Source: 55-13 sp964501275
Lineage (GTDB): Bacteria; Armatimonadota; Fimbriimonadia; Fimbriimonadales; Fimbriimonadaceae
Assembly (NCBI GenBank): GCA_964501275.1
Contig: CAZCSP010000023.1
Location: 1 to 64,000 of the forward strand
Direction of reading: 5' to 3'
DNA: 64,000 nucleotides
Positions 51,208 through 59,698 of the stretch are shown piece by piece (the stretch's first letter is position 1; each line of letters starts with the position of its first letter). A program made the position numbers and the translations under genes. The notes beneath the pieces are model-generated. The model made no database searches, was not told the DNA's origin, and was given only the letters and a program-made list of their open reading frames with translations.

Positions 51208-52350
51208 TCATCCAGGGACGACGACTTTCCGCTTCGAGCCATAGCTCTTCCGCTTTTCCGCCGCCATCAGCACTGCGGCCTTCTCCTCCCGATAGGGGTG
51301 GCCGACTCGTTCGAAAATCTCCTTTAGGAACCGCCCGGTATGGGAAGTTTGGAGTTTGGAGTTTGGAATTTGGAATTCTGAGCGATAGGCATACGCCGCC
51401 ACATCTTCCGGCGTCCCCGTTACCACCACATTCCCGCCTCCGTTGCCGCCCTCCGGCCCCATGTCGATGAGCCAGTCGGCGGTTTTGATGACGTCCAGGT
51501 TGTGCTCGATGACCAGCACGGTGTTGCCCTGCTCCACCAGCTTGTGCAAGACCGCCAGGAGGCGCTTTACGTCCTCGAAGTGCAGTCCGGTGGTGGGCTC
51601 GTCGAGGATGTAGATGGTGCGGCCAGTGGAGCGTTTGCTGAGTTCGGCGGCGAGTTTGATTCTCTGCGCCTCGCCTCCCGAGAGCGTGGTGGCGGGCTGG
51701 CCCATGCGAACGTAGCCGAGGCCGACCTGCTCCAGAGTCTCCAGCTTCCGATAAATCTTGGGGATCGGCTTGAAGAACTCGCAGGCTTCCTCGATGGTCA
51801 TCTCCAAGACCTCGCTGATGTTCTTGCCCTTGTATTTGACCTCCAGCGTCTCGCGGTTGTAGCGCTTGCCTTTACAGACCTCGCAGGGGACGTACACGTC
51901 GGGCAGGAAGTGCATCTCGATCTTGATGATCCCATCCCCCCGGCAAGCCTCGCACCGCCCGCCTTTCACGTTGAAACTGAATCGCCCGTTCTTGTAACCC
52001 CGAATCTTGGCGTCCGGCGTCATGGCAAATAGCTCCCGGATCATATCGAAGGTTCCGGTGTAGGTGGCGGGGTTGGAGCGGGGGGTGCGGCCGATCGGGG
52101 ATTGGTCGATGTCGATCACCTTGTCGAAGACATCGAGCCCTTCGATGGCGTCGTGAGGCGACCACACGGTGCGCGTCCCGTGCATCTCGAACATCAGTCG
52201 GGGGAAGAGCGTGTCCTGGATAAGCGTGGATTTCCCGCTCCCGGAGACGCCGGTGACGCAGGTGAATAGGCCGACCGGAATGGCCACATCGACGTTCTTC
52301 AGATTATTCCCACGAGCCCCACGCAGGACGATCCAGCCGGGCGAAGACAT
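51208..52350 (-). CDS. Standalone C-terminal half of UvrA excision nuclease ATPase
   Basis: The 380-residue protein is the second ABC half of UvrA: GARGNNLKNVDVAIP, Walker A TGVSGSGKST (about 33-42), the zinc module CEACRGDG...CEVCKG, signature LSGGEAQRIKLA, and Walker B YILDEPTTGLH. Full UvrA is about 940 residues and has two such halves; the first is missing, and the sequence upstream (a TAA about nine codons before ATG 52350) is not UvrA. Near the C-terminus SEFQIPNSKLQ is encoded by a T/G-rich tandem repeat. It is either a decayed partial copy or a half-size paralogue. Confidence 0.85.
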   Translation of the reverse strand: MSSPGWIVLRGARGNNLKNVDVAIPVGLFTCVTGVSGSGKSTLIQDTLFPRLMFEMHGTRTVWSPHDAIEGLDVFDKVIDIDQSPIGRTPRSNPATYTGTFDMIRELFAMTPDAKIRGYKNGRFSFNVKGGRCEACRGDGIIKIEMHFLPDVYVPCEVCKGKRYNRETLEVKYKGKNISEVLEMTIEEACEFFKPIPKIYRKLETLEQVGLGYVRMGQPATTLSGGEAQRIKLAAELSKRSTGRTIYILDEPTTGLHFEDVKRLLAVLHKLVEQGNTVLVIEHNLDVIKTADWLIDMGPEGGNGGGNVVVTGTPEDVAAYAYRSEFQIPNSKLQTSHTGRFLKEIFERVGHPYREEKAAVLMAAEKRKSYGSKRKVVVPG

Positions 52351-52446
52351 GTGGACACTAGTATATCTGATGTGTTATCGCCCGGTGAATACTTTGCCGC
52401 GAATCGCCATAATATCTTAAAGTCTTGCGTAGATAGGGTTATCAAC

Positions 52447-52650
52447 ATGGCTAGCGACATCCAACGACTTGAGCAGGAGGTGCAGAAGTTGAACTCCTCA
52501 GAACTGGCGCGATTCGCCTCGTGGTTCAACGAATACCGGCATTCCATGTGGGATGCCCAGATTGAGGCTGACTCTCTTTCTGGCAAGCTGGACGATTTAC
52601 GCAATGAAGCCCTTCAGGCTAGAGCCAATGGTCAGCTAAAGAAACTCTAG
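52447..52650 (+). CDS. Antitoxin of a RelE/ParE-type module
   Basis: The 67-residue protein is mostly helical (DIQRLEQEVQKLNSSELARF, then ASWFNEYRH), typical of short antitoxins that are named by their partner. Its stop lies two bases before the toxin. A longer in-frame start at 52351 exists, but ATG 52447 gives the usual length. Antitoxin role is inferred from size, position and the toxin. Confidence 0.75.
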   Translation: MASDIQRLEQEVQKLNSSELARFASWFNEYRHSMWDAQIEADSLSGKLDDLRNEALQARANGQLKKL

Positions 52651-52652
52651 AA

Positions 52653-52910
52653 ATGGGTGCTAGTCACTTCACAACGCCCCGTTTTTGGGAGGGCTACAAT
52701 GCGCTCCCGCAAGAAATTCGCGTCTTGGCTGATAAGAATTTCGAACTGTTGAAATCCGACCCTAAGCATCCATCGCTGCACTTCAAAAAGCTAGGCCTCG
52801 ATTGGTCGGTTCGGGTGGGGATGGACTATCGCGCCCTTGCTATGGAATCGGACGAAGGCTTCACTTGGTATTGGATTGGCACGCACGCAGAGTATGACCG
52901 CCTGATCTAG
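52653..52910 (+). CDS. RelE/ParE-superfamily toxin
   Basis: The 85-residue protein matches a distinct RelE/ParE-like family: FWEGYNALPQEIRVLADKNFELL, then HPSLHFKKL, WSVRVGMDYRALA and a final WYWIGTHAEYDRLI. Such toxins cut mRNA on the ribosome or poison gyrase. It is two bases downstream of its antitoxin gene. Confidence 0.88.
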   Translation: MGASHFTTPRFWEGYNALPQEIRVLADKNFELLKSDPKHPSLHFKKLGLDWSVRVGMDYRALAMESDEGFTWYWIGTHAEYDRLI

Positions 52911-52961
52911 CCCGGTGATCCAGCTAGGCGAGGATATGCTGACCCTGGAATTTGACCCAGC

Positions 52962-53585
52962 CTACTTCCCTTGCTTTCTAACTTGAGCCTTGCGGTCTTG
53001 GAGGAGAATGGAATGCCGCTTCTGCCAGTGCTTCTCGTAAATTTCCCGCCAGCGACAGCGCCCAAATCTCTCACCCGTCATTCGGCTCATGGCAAGCACG
53101 AAGTTGGCGGTGGCAATGAACTGGTCTTCGCTGAACTCCGACCAGTAGTGGCCTGTGCGATCAAAAGTGAATTCGAAGTAACCCAACTCGTGGTTACGCT
53201 CCCGAAGAGCCTTTGTCATAGCGGCTGCTGCATAGTAACGGAATCCATGAGGGTCGAAGAATGACCATCCATCGTGGTCAGGGTTCCAAAGGGGATCGTT
53301 TGCCACGTCTTGCCAAGTCTTATCCTTATCGAGGGCTCTGGCGGCCCGACGCTCCTCAGATGTGCCATAGCCATCTATGACTCTAAGTTCGTTCCAGGAA
53401 ACCCCTTTCATCACACCTCGAAACGCGCACTCAATCTCAGCAAGCAAGCGTTCTATCTCATCATCCGTTGCGCAACGACCCGCCACATCCTCATTGTGGA
53501 ACGAAACGTCATAGGGCAAAATTGTCTGTATGGAACTCAACTTCAACTCAGAGGTTTTCAAACACACGGAGTAAAGAAAAGACAT
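52962..53585 (-). CDS. DUF6714 family protein
   Basis: The 207-residue protein has IEREL-type helix IECAFRGVMKG, then the segment DPHGFRYYAAAAMTKAL and ERFGRCRWREIYEKHWQ, resembling DUF6714 proteins that occur in immunity-type clusters. The start is uncertain: ATG 53585 has AGAGGA upstream but is embedded in the divergent truncated msrA copy, whose ATG overlaps it; a later TTG is possible. Confidence 0.65.
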   Translation of the reverse strand: MSFLYSVCLKTSELKLSSIQTILPYDVSFHNEDVAGRCATDDEIERLLAEIECAFRGVMKGVSWNELRVIDGYGTSEERRAARALDKDKTWQDVANDPLWNPDHDGWSFFDPHGFRYYAAAAMTKALRERNHELGYFEFTFDRTGHYWSEFSEDQFIATANFVLAMSRMTGERFGRCRWREIYEKHWQKRHSILLQDRKAQVRKQGK

Positions 53586-53736
53586 GATCCTCTGGAAAAC
53601 CCTTCTTGGACTTGCCACCTTCGCCGCCGCCATCTCCGGCTGCGCCCCGACTGTCGCTGAAGCCGCGCCCATCCAGATCAAGGATGCGGCTATTCCCAAA
53701 GACGCCCAATTCCTGGTGGTCGGCGGCTTCTCATGA
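53584..53736 (+). pseudogene. Truncated 5' fragment of msrA
   Basis: A 50-codon frame encodes MILWKTLLGLATFAAAISGCAP and then IKDAAIPKDAQFLVVGGFS before a TGA. It matches the first 48 residues of the intact MsrA at 54545 (RLWNALLGLAL, GCAPT, IKDAPVPKDATTLVVGGG), including the lipobox, but stops exactly at the active-site GGCFWC. It is a partial duplicate or a broken relic about 800 bases upstream of the intact gene. Confidence 0.8.
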
Positions 53737-53792
53737 GTTTTTTATGCACCTTACGGCGACTTCCTAATGTCGCTTAAGCTATTCCCCAAAAA

Positions 53793-54011
53793 CTAGGCGG
53801 CGATCTCCACGCTTCCAACGACCGTTCTGGGCTCTGGGACCGACTCCCCGAATTCGATCATGGTCTTGAGGTGGCCGGTGATCGCTTCCTTGATGCTTCT
53901 CTCAACATCATCTAGCGTCTTGCCTGTGCTGACGCAACCGGGAAGATCCGGCACGTAGGCCGAGAAGTTGCTTCCCGCCCATTCATATACGACCGCATAT
54001 TCTCGCTTCAT
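53793..54011 (-). CDS. hicB: HicB-family antitoxin
   Basis: The 72-residue protein shows YAVVYEWAGSNFSAYVPDLPGCVSTG and then TLDDVERSIKEAITGHL, the HicB pattern. Two bases separate it from its toxin. It pairs with hicA upstream and probably represses the module. Confidence 0.88.
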   Translation of the reverse strand: MKREYAVVYEWAGSNFSAYVPDLPGCVSTGKTLDDVERSIKEAITGHLKTMIEFGESVPEPRTVVGSVEIAA

Positions 54012-54013
54012 CG

Positions 54014-54202
54014 TTATTCTTTCAATCCAGCCTGCCGCAAGATGCTCTTGAGCGTTCCAGGGGCCAGGTCATCGGATGGATGGCCCGGCACGGTCACGAT
54101 GCCAACCTTGATCTCATGCTTATAGTGTCGGTGGCTTCCAGTCGTGCGCACATGAACCCACCCATCCTTCTCAATAAGCTTGATCACATCCCGCACCTGC
54201 AT
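54014..54202 (-). CDS. hicA: HicA-family mRNA interferase toxin
   Basis: The 62-residue protein has the complete HicA form: VIKLIEKDGWVHVRTTGSHRHY with catalytic His in GSH, VTVPGHPSDDLAPGTLKSIL and a final AGLKE. Unlike the copy at 6.6 kb, it has a normal ATG start. It cleaves mRNA when not bound by HicB. Confidence 0.9.
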   Translation of the reverse strand: MQVRDVIKLIEKDGWVHVRTTGSHRHYKHEIKVGIVTVPGHPSDDLAPGTLKSILRQAGLKE

Positions 54203-54285
54203 TGTACGTCATAGATTCTCCGATGGAGCCGACAGATCCTTCTTTCAGTTCGCAAGGAGACGTTGTACAATTCAGTCAATAGAAG

Positions 54286-54492
54286 ATGATGAATCCAAGC
54301 GATTACTTCACCCAGGACCCCAAGATTTCTGGCGGCGAAGCCGTGTTCAAGGGGACGCGTGTGCTGTTGAGGACGGTTTTGGCCAGCATCGCTGAAGGCG
54401 ATAGCTTTGAGGAACTGCTCCGAGCGTTTCCTTCCCTCACGGTGGATCACTTGCGCGCCGCAGTTGCGTTTGCGGGGAACCCAGCGATTTAG
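54286..54492 (+). CDS. DUF433 domain protein (solitary antitoxin-like)
   Basis: The 68-residue protein is DUF433: a DPKISGGEAVFKGTRVLLRTVLASI core with the helix ADGDSFEELLRAFPSL-type segment and HLRAAVAFA. DUF433 proteins usually sit before a DUF5615 PIN-like toxin; here no toxin follows, so it is an orphan. It lies about 50 bases before msrA. Confidence 0.85.
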   Translation: MMNPSDYFTQDPKISGGEAVFKGTRVLLRTVLASIAEGDSFEELLRAFPSLTVDHLRAAVAFAGNPAI

Positions 54493-54544
54493 GGAACTTT
54501 ACCGACCTATAACGACTTCGTGATCATACGGAGGTCAAGGATTC

Positions 54545-55228
54545 ATGAGACTTTGGAACGCACTTCTCGGACTTGCCCTGGTTGGGTCGGCACTGTTGGG
54601 TTGTGCCCCAACCATTGCCCAAGCCACCCAAGCCCCCATCAAAGACGCACCGGTGCCCAAAGACGCCACAACCCTGGTCGTTGGCGGAGGCTGTTTTTGG
54701 TGCGTCGAAGCCATTCTTGAAGACCTCAAAGGGGTCTATGCGGTGGAGAGCGGGTATGCGGGTGGAGCGAGGCCTAACCCCACCTATGAGCAAGTCCTGC
54801 GAGGCAATACCGGCCATGCCGAGGTGGTGAAGGTGTTCTTCGATTCCAAAGTCGTCTCTGCCGAGGACCTCCTCCGCGTCTTCTTCCTGACCCACGACCC
54901 GACCACACTCAACCGTCAGGGGCCAGACTCGGGCACCCAATACCGGTCCGTCGTCTTCTACTCAAACGAAGAGGAAAAGCAACGAGCCGAGAAGATCAAG
55001 GCGGAGATGAAGTCGGTCTACAAGAATCCGGTGGTCACCACGATCGAGCCTCTGAAGAACTACACCAGGGCCGAGGAATATCACCAGAACTACTTCGCCA
55101 AATACGAGCAAGCCACTCCGGCGGAGCGCGCTCGGATGAACGCCGGATACTGCGCCGCCATCATCGAGCCCAAGGTCCGCAAGTTCCGCGAGCAGTACAT
55201 GGATCGGCTGAAGAAAACCCCCTCATAG
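54545..55228 (+). CDS. msrA: Peptide methionine sulfoxide reductase MsrA (lipoprotein)
   Basis: The 227-residue protein repairs methionine-S-sulfoxide. A lipoprotein signal has its lipobox at LLGC (Cys20), so it is anchored outside the inner membrane. The catalytic GGCFWC has Cys50 and Cys53; later motifs ESGYAGG, YEQVLRGNTGHAEVV and HDPTTLNRQGPDSGTQYRS are intact. A clear GGAGG precedes the ATG. A truncated copy lies upstream. Confidence 0.96.
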   Translation: MRLWNALLGLALVGSALLGCAPTIAQATQAPIKDAPVPKDATTLVVGGGCFWCVEAILEDLKGVYAVESGYAGGARPNPTYEQVLRGNTGHAEVVKVFFDSKVVSAEDLLRVFFLTHDPTTLNRQGPDSGTQYRSVVFYSNEEEKQRAEKIKAEMKSVYKNPVVTTIEPLKNYTRAEEYHQNYFAKYEQATPAERARMNAGYCAAIIEPKVRKFREQYMDRLKKTPS

Positions 55229-55274
55229 ACAGCCGCGAAGTTTCGTATTAAGCTATAGGTAGGAGCGAACCACT

Positions 55275-55673
55275 ATGTTTGACGACTGTCGAGGAAGACT
55301 GGCGAAGAGCCTTCAGGATGCGGAGGACTACATCCTGGATTTCATCGTGGAGAACCTGGCCCAAAAGGAGCGGCGCATCGTGGAGAAGTCGTTCGATTTC
55401 GATCTCTATCTCCCGTGGCTGATGGAGATCGTGGAGTACCAGCGGATTGAGAGCGAGGGGCACTGTCCCGAGATTGTGGAGTTGGAGGGGCTGTATATGG
55501 ACGCAGCCTGGTCGCTCTGCAACAAGGGCTACCTGCGCCCCGGCCCCCGCCGCACCAACAGCGACAACCCCCGCGACGGCTACGGCAAAGGCTACTCCCT
55601 TACCCTCATGGGTCGGACCATGCTTCGTGAGAAGATTTGGTTAACGGAGATGGCCACGGCGGAATCTGGATAG
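55275..55673 (+). CDS. Hypothetical protein
   Basis: The 132-residue soluble protein is not a family I recognise. It is helical in its first 60 residues (SLQDAEDYILDFIVENLAQKERR, shortened by name) and ends with a winged-helix-like hairpin (GYGKGYSLTLMGRTMLREK). Such a tail occurs in small DNA-binding proteins, but this is only suggestive. It is codon-typical and lies 47 bases after msrA. Confidence 0.6.
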   Translation: MFDDCRGRLAKSLQDAEDYILDFIVENLAQKERRIVEKSFDFDLYLPWLMEIVEYQRIESEGHCPEIVELEGLYMDAAWSLCNKGYLRPGPRRTNSDNPRDGYGKGYSLTLMGRTMLREKIWLTEMATAESG

Positions 55674-55696
55674 AGAAATCGGATAGGCTTAGGGGC

Positions 55697-57217
55697 ATGA
55701 GCATTTCACGACGCACCCTTCTTGGCGTCGGCGCCGCCGGTCTCGCCGCCTCCGCCCTTGGCAACGTCTCCTTCGACCGCCCTCCCAAGAAAGGAGCGAA
55801 GAAGCCTAAGAACATCATCTTCTGCGTGTCCGACGGCCTCGCCATCCAAACCCTCTCCATGGCCGACTACTTCCGGCAGATCACCGAGGGCAAGCCTTCT
55901 TATTGGCAGACCCTGATGAACGAGGAGTACGCCACCAATGGCCTCCAGGAGACCCGGTCGCTGAACTCCGTGGTGACCGACTCCTCCGCCGCCAGTTCCA
56001 CTTGGGGTTGTGGAAGGCGCATTTGGAATGGCCAGGTGAACGTTTATCCCGACGGTACGGAACTGAGAACGCTTGATTCGATCATGAAGGAAGCGGGGGT
56101 TCGTCGGGGCCTGGTCACCACCACCACCATCACCCACGCCACTCCCGCAGGGTTTGCGGTGAACTGCGTAGACCGCGGCTTGGAACCTTTGATTGCGGAA
56201 AAGTATCTGGCCGCTGAAGTGGATGTTCTCTTTGGCGGCGGAAATAACAATTTCTCCGCCGAAAAGCGAAAGGATAAGCGCGACCTGTATGCCGATTTCG
56301 CCAAGGCGGGCTATAAGATCGCCCGAACCCGCGATGAACTCTTCACCCTCAAAGGGGGCAAGCTTCTTGGCATCTTTAGCGACAGTCATCGACCGTACAC
56401 CGTCGATCATATGAACAGCCCGGAACTGATGAAATCCACGCCGACCCTTGCCGAGACGGTGCGGGTGGCATTGGATAATTTGAAGGGGTCTCCCAAAGGA
56501 TTTCTGCTCCAGATCGAAGGCGGCAAAGTAGACCACGCCGCCCATGGCAACGACTTCGGCGCGATGGTCTATGACCAGATCGCGTTTGAGGAGGCAGTGA
56601 AAGTGGCGGTCGAATTTGCCCTGCAGGACAAGGAGACGCTTGTGATTATCACCGCCGACCACGCCACCGGCGGGCCATCGCTCAACGGCGCGGGTTCGGG
56701 CTATGGGGCAAGCACAGGCGGTCTCAAACTCTTGTCCGGCATCAAGTCCAGCCATGAGAAGGTCATTTCGGCCATCGGCTCCTCTCCTACCCGGTCTCTG
56801 GTGCAGGATGTGGTGCGGGATCGACTCGGCATCGGCTTGTCGGACGAAGAGGCTGACGTGATCGTGGCGGCCCGGGCGGGCAATTCTCCGTTCAAACCGT
56901 CGATTTTCCACGGAAGCACGAACGCCACCCTCGCCATGATCCTTGGCAACCACACCAAGGTCACCTGGACCAGCGGCAACCACACCTGCGACCACGTGAT
57001 GGTCACGGCCGTTGGCCCCGGAAGCGAGCAGGTGGCGGGCATCACTAAGAACATCCGGTTCTTCGACATCATCCTAGATGCCAAGGGCCTGAAGTGGAGC
57101 AACCCCACGATGACTTATGAAGATGCAGTCAAGGCGAGGGAGAGGAGCCCCCGCCTTGATCCCGACTTGATGGCGCAGTATGCCGTGTCAGACGAGGGCA
57201 TCGATCACGGTGTCTGA
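55697..57217 (+). CDS. Alkaline phosphatase (PhoA family) with Tat signal
   Basis: The 506-residue protein begins with a Tat-type signal (SRRTLLGVGAAGLAASALG). PhoA-family landmarks: IIFCVSDGLA (Asp metal ligand), VVTDSSAASST with the nucleophile Ser, KVDHAAHGNDF, ITADHATGG and the late NHTCDHVMVTAVGPGSE. It hydrolyses phosphomonoesters in the periplasm. The upstream frame to 55637 is not needed. Confidence 0.93.
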   Translation: MSISRRTLLGVGAAGLAASALGNVSFDRPPKKGAKKPKNIIFCVSDGLAIQTLSMADYFRQITEGKPSYWQTLMNEEYATNGLQETRSLNSVVTDSSAASSTWGCGRRIWNGQVNVYPDGTELRTLDSIMKEAGVRRGLVTTTTITHATPAGFAVNCVDRGLEPLIAEKYLAAEVDVLFGGGNNNFSAEKRKDKRDLYADFAKAGYKIARTRDELFTLKGGKLLGIFSDSHRPYTVDHMNSPELMKSTPTLAETVRVALDNLKGSPKGFLLQIEGGKVDHAAHGNDFGAMVYDQIAFEEAVKVAVEFALQDKETLVIITADHATGGPSLNGAGSGYGASTGGLKLLSGIKSSHEKVISAIGSSPTRSLVQDVVRDRLGIGLSDEEADVIVAARAGNSPFKPSIFHGSTNATLAMILGNHTKVTWTSGNHTCDHVMVTAVGPGSEQVAGITKNIRFFDIILDAKGLKWSNPTMTYEDAVKARERSPRLDPDLMAQYAVSDEGIDHGV

Positions 57218-57558
57218 TGCACGATAACTCCGTCCAGACTTAGGGTTGCAACTAAGCCTGGACGGGCTTCTGCTAATAACTCAGCGAGACTCGGAAGGAG
57301 TTGTTCAACGTACTTCAGCTCTGTTGACCGGGTTGCCATAACGACCACGATCAGCGATTGATCTCTGTGGTTGTGTTGAAATGGAATTCCTCGATCATAG
57401 GTGAGAAAGATATCGACATTCTCACGTGCAAATGCGAGCAGTTCGCCGTTCACCAGTTGGTCTACTCCATAGTCGTAGACGGTGTAGGCTTCGAAACCGG
57501 TAAGCAACGTCTAAACTTTGACGTTGATGTTCTCATCCAGAAGGATACGGCGAGTCAC
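57205..57558 (-). pseudogene. DUF5615 PIN-like toxin with an in-frame stop
   Basis: The reading frame starts at GTG 57558, overlapping the DUF433 stop (GTGA), and reads TRRILLDENINVKV before TAG at 57511-57513. It then continues TLLTGFEAYTVYDYGVDQLVNGELL and on to the family's central NVDIFLTYDRGIPFQHN part and end. With the TAG read through it would be a normal 117-residue DUF5615. As it stands the N-terminal catalytic Asp-Glu segment is cut off, so the toxin is probably dead unless translation restarts at TTG 57507. Confidence 0.8.
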
Positions 57559-57806
57559 GCGGCGGCTCTGTCTGAGTATGCCGCGAGTAGCAAACCCTCA
57601 GCTCGTCGCAAGACTCCCTGGGCTTGCTCCCCCGTCACACTTGGATAGCCTTCCAAGAATCCCTCAAGCCCTTCCGTGCCTGATATATAGTCGAACAGGT
57701 TCTTAATCGGAACTCGCGTGCCGTAGAAGCATGGCGCTCCACCGGAACGCTCGGGATTGATCCAAACCAACCCGTCAATGACGATCTCATCGCGGTTTTG
57801 CTCCAT
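57555..57806 (-). CDS. DUF433 domain antitoxin
   Basis: The 83-residue protein has WINPERSGGAPCFYGTRVPIKNLFDYI and then GLEGFLEGYPSVTGEQAQGVL, a canonical DUF433 protein. It overlaps its broken DUF5615 partner by four bases. It is thought to bind the toxin and the operator. Confidence 0.9.
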   Translation of the reverse strand: MEQNRDEIVIDGLVWINPERSGGAPCFYGTRVPIKNLFDYISGTEGLEGFLEGYPSVTGEQAQGVLRRAEGLLLAAYSDRAAA

Positions 57807-57900
57807 AGCGCTATTGTACGACAGACGCCGCGATCAAGCTGGCTTCTGAATTCCCTAACCATAGTTAGGGGCTTCAGGACCTCTGATCCTCCTATCATCC

Positions 57901-58791
57901 ATGTTTAACATGGACCGAGGAACCCAGTCCGAGAGTGGAGAAGGGGGGAGTTTTCGTCGTCAGGCATGGGCGGAGTGGACCGACGCTTCGATCATCGCCG
58001 CCTGGCTGAAGTGGGGCGACAAAGCGACGATCCATCATCAGGCCCTGACCGACCTCTTGATCCACTCCGTCTCACCTTTGTCGGGACTGCGAGTACTCGA
58101 TGTGGCCTCTGGCTTGGGGGAGTCCGCTTTGACTATTGCGCGGGAGGTCGGGCCGGCAGGACAGGTTTCGGCGGTGGAGATCTCTCTCGAATTCGTTCAA
58201 GCCATCGCCGCTTCCGCTTGCCGGGCGGGCATCGCCAACTTGGCGGCCATTCAAGCCGAGGCCTGCCAACTCCCGTTTCCTGATCGCACCTTCGACGTCG
58301 TAACCTCTCGCCTGGGCGCGATGTATTTTGTGCCGATCTCCCAGGCTTTGGCGGAGATCCGACGCGTCTTGGTTCCGGGGGGCAAGGTGGCGCTGCTCAC
58401 ATGGGGAATGCCAGAGCAGGGGACCTTTTTCGCCAACTGCGTCTTCCCCTTCCTGGCCCGGTCCCACATCCCTCCTCCTCCTCCTGACGCTCCCACACCC
58501 TTCCGTTTCAGCCCGCCCGGGAGACTGGCGGCGGAGTTGAAGGCGGCGGGTTTTGGCGAGGTCCGGGAAGATCGCCAACTAGCCTCCATGAGCTGGCCTG
58601 GCCCCCCCGATGAACTTTGGAGCTACCTCTACGAAACCGCCGCCGCGTTCCGTGCCGTCTTCGATTCTCTTCTCCCTGCCGAATTCGAAGAAGCCAAATC
58701 CGAGGCGTTAGCGTTGCTCAACAAGGCCTATCAGGCCGGTCAAACCACCACGACTGCCGAAGTCGTCATCGGCACAGGCCTCGCCCCGTAG
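57901..58791 (+). CDS. Class I SAM-dependent methyltransferase
   Basis: The 296-residue protein has the Rossmann motif VLDVASGLGESALTIA, VEISLEFV, and QLPFPDRTFDVVTSRLGAMYF, as in UbiE/Coq5-like enzymes. Substrate is unknown. Either of two N-terminal Met (57901 or 57910) could be the start. Two thirds of the way along there is a Pro-rich loop (IPPPPPDAPTPF). Confidence 0.88.
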   Translation: MFNMDRGTQSESGEGGSFRRQAWAEWTDASIIAAWLKWGDKATIHHQALTDLLIHSVSPLSGLRVLDVASGLGESALTIAREVGPAGQVSAVEISLEFVQAIAASACRAGIANLAAIQAEACQLPFPDRTFDVVTSRLGAMYFVPISQALAEIRRVLVPGGKVALLTWGMPEQGTFFANCVFPFLARSHIPPPPPDAPTPFRFSPPGRLAAELKAAGFGEVREDRQLASMSWPGPPDELWSYLYETAAAFRAVFDSLLPAEFEEAKSEALALLNKAYQAGQTTTTAEVVIGTGLAP

Positions 58792-58819
58792 CCTGGATGT
58801 CCAGGCTACGGCGCGAGGC

Positions 58820-59692
58820 CTAGTCAAACAAACTCGCCGCAAATTGGTCGGGTTTGAAATCTTTCAGGTCTTCAACTTTCTCGCCCACCCCGAGCAGTTT
58901 CACCGGAACCTTCAGGCGGTCATAGACTCCGATCAGCGCGCCGCCTCGGGCGGTTCCATCCAGTTTGGTCAAAACCAGGCCGGTGACTCCGGCGGTCTTG
59001 GTGAACTCTTCGGCTTGGCGGATGGCGTTCTGACCGGTGTTGGCGTCCAAAACCAGCAAGACCTCGTCCGGCTTCCGACCAAGAGCCTTCACGGCCACCC
59101 GAGAGACCTTTTGCAATTCGCTCATCAGGTTCTCCTTGCTGTGCTGGCGACCAGCCGTATCTGCCAAAACGAACTGGATTCCTCTCGCTTTAGCGGCCGT
59201 TATAGCGTCAAAGATAACCGCGCTGGAGTCTGAGCCGGGTTGGTTGCGTACGATCTCCACGCCAATCCTCTGCGCCCAAATTTCCAACTGCTCGATGGCG
59301 GCGGCGCGGAAGGTGTCTCCGGCGGCGAGGAGGACGGAAAAGCCTCGGCGCTTGAGGAGGTGGGCCACCTTGGCGATCGTCGTCGTTTTGCCTACGCCAT
59401 TGACTCCGACGAAGAGGAAGACCGTCGGCGGCTCGTCGCTGACGATCAGGCCTGCTGGCCCCTGTTGGCGGAATCGGTCGGCGATCGCCTTCTGTAGCCG
59501 CGCCTTCATCGCGCCGGGCTCGGTGATCTTCTCCTCTCGGACGGCCTTTCGAAGCTCTTCCAGGATTTGGCTGGCGGTGGTGACATTGGTGTCCGCCTCC
59601 AGAAGCGCCTGCTCCAACTCGTCGTAGAACTGGTCGTCGATCACGCCCCGACCCATCATTCGGTCGAAGGACTGCATCAGGCGCTTGAACAT
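58820..59692 (-). CDS. ftsY: Signal recognition particle receptor FtsY
   Basis: The 290-residue GTPase is an NG-only FtsY without the acidic A domain. It has the N-domain helices (DDQFYDELEQALLEADTN), G1 GVNGVGKTTTIAKVA, DTAGRQ, and TKLDGTARGG. It docks ribosome-nascent chain complexes at the membrane. It follows the PIG-L gene on the minus strand by six bases, so it is transcribed with the LPS-core genes. Confidence 0.95.
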   Translation of the reverse strand: MFKRLMQSFDRMMGRGVIDDQFYDELEQALLEADTNVTTASQILEELRKAVREEKITEPGAMKARLQKAIADRFRQQGPAGLIVSDEPPTVFLFVGVNGVGKTTTIAKVAHLLKRRGFSVLLAAGDTFRAAAIEQLEIWAQRIGVEIVRNQPGSDSSAVIFDAITAAKARGIQFVLADTAGRQHSKENLMSELQKVSRVAVKALGRKPDEVLLVLDANTGQNAIRQAEEFTKTAGVTGLVLTKLDGTARGGALIGVYDRLKVPVKLLGVGEKVEDLKDFKPDQFAASLFD

Positions 59693-59698
59693 CGATCT

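Noticed and set aside
55706..56995. A 429-codon minus-strand frame opposite the alkaline phosphatase
   Set aside because: It is antisense to a gene with intact catalytic motifs and shows no recognisable family pattern.
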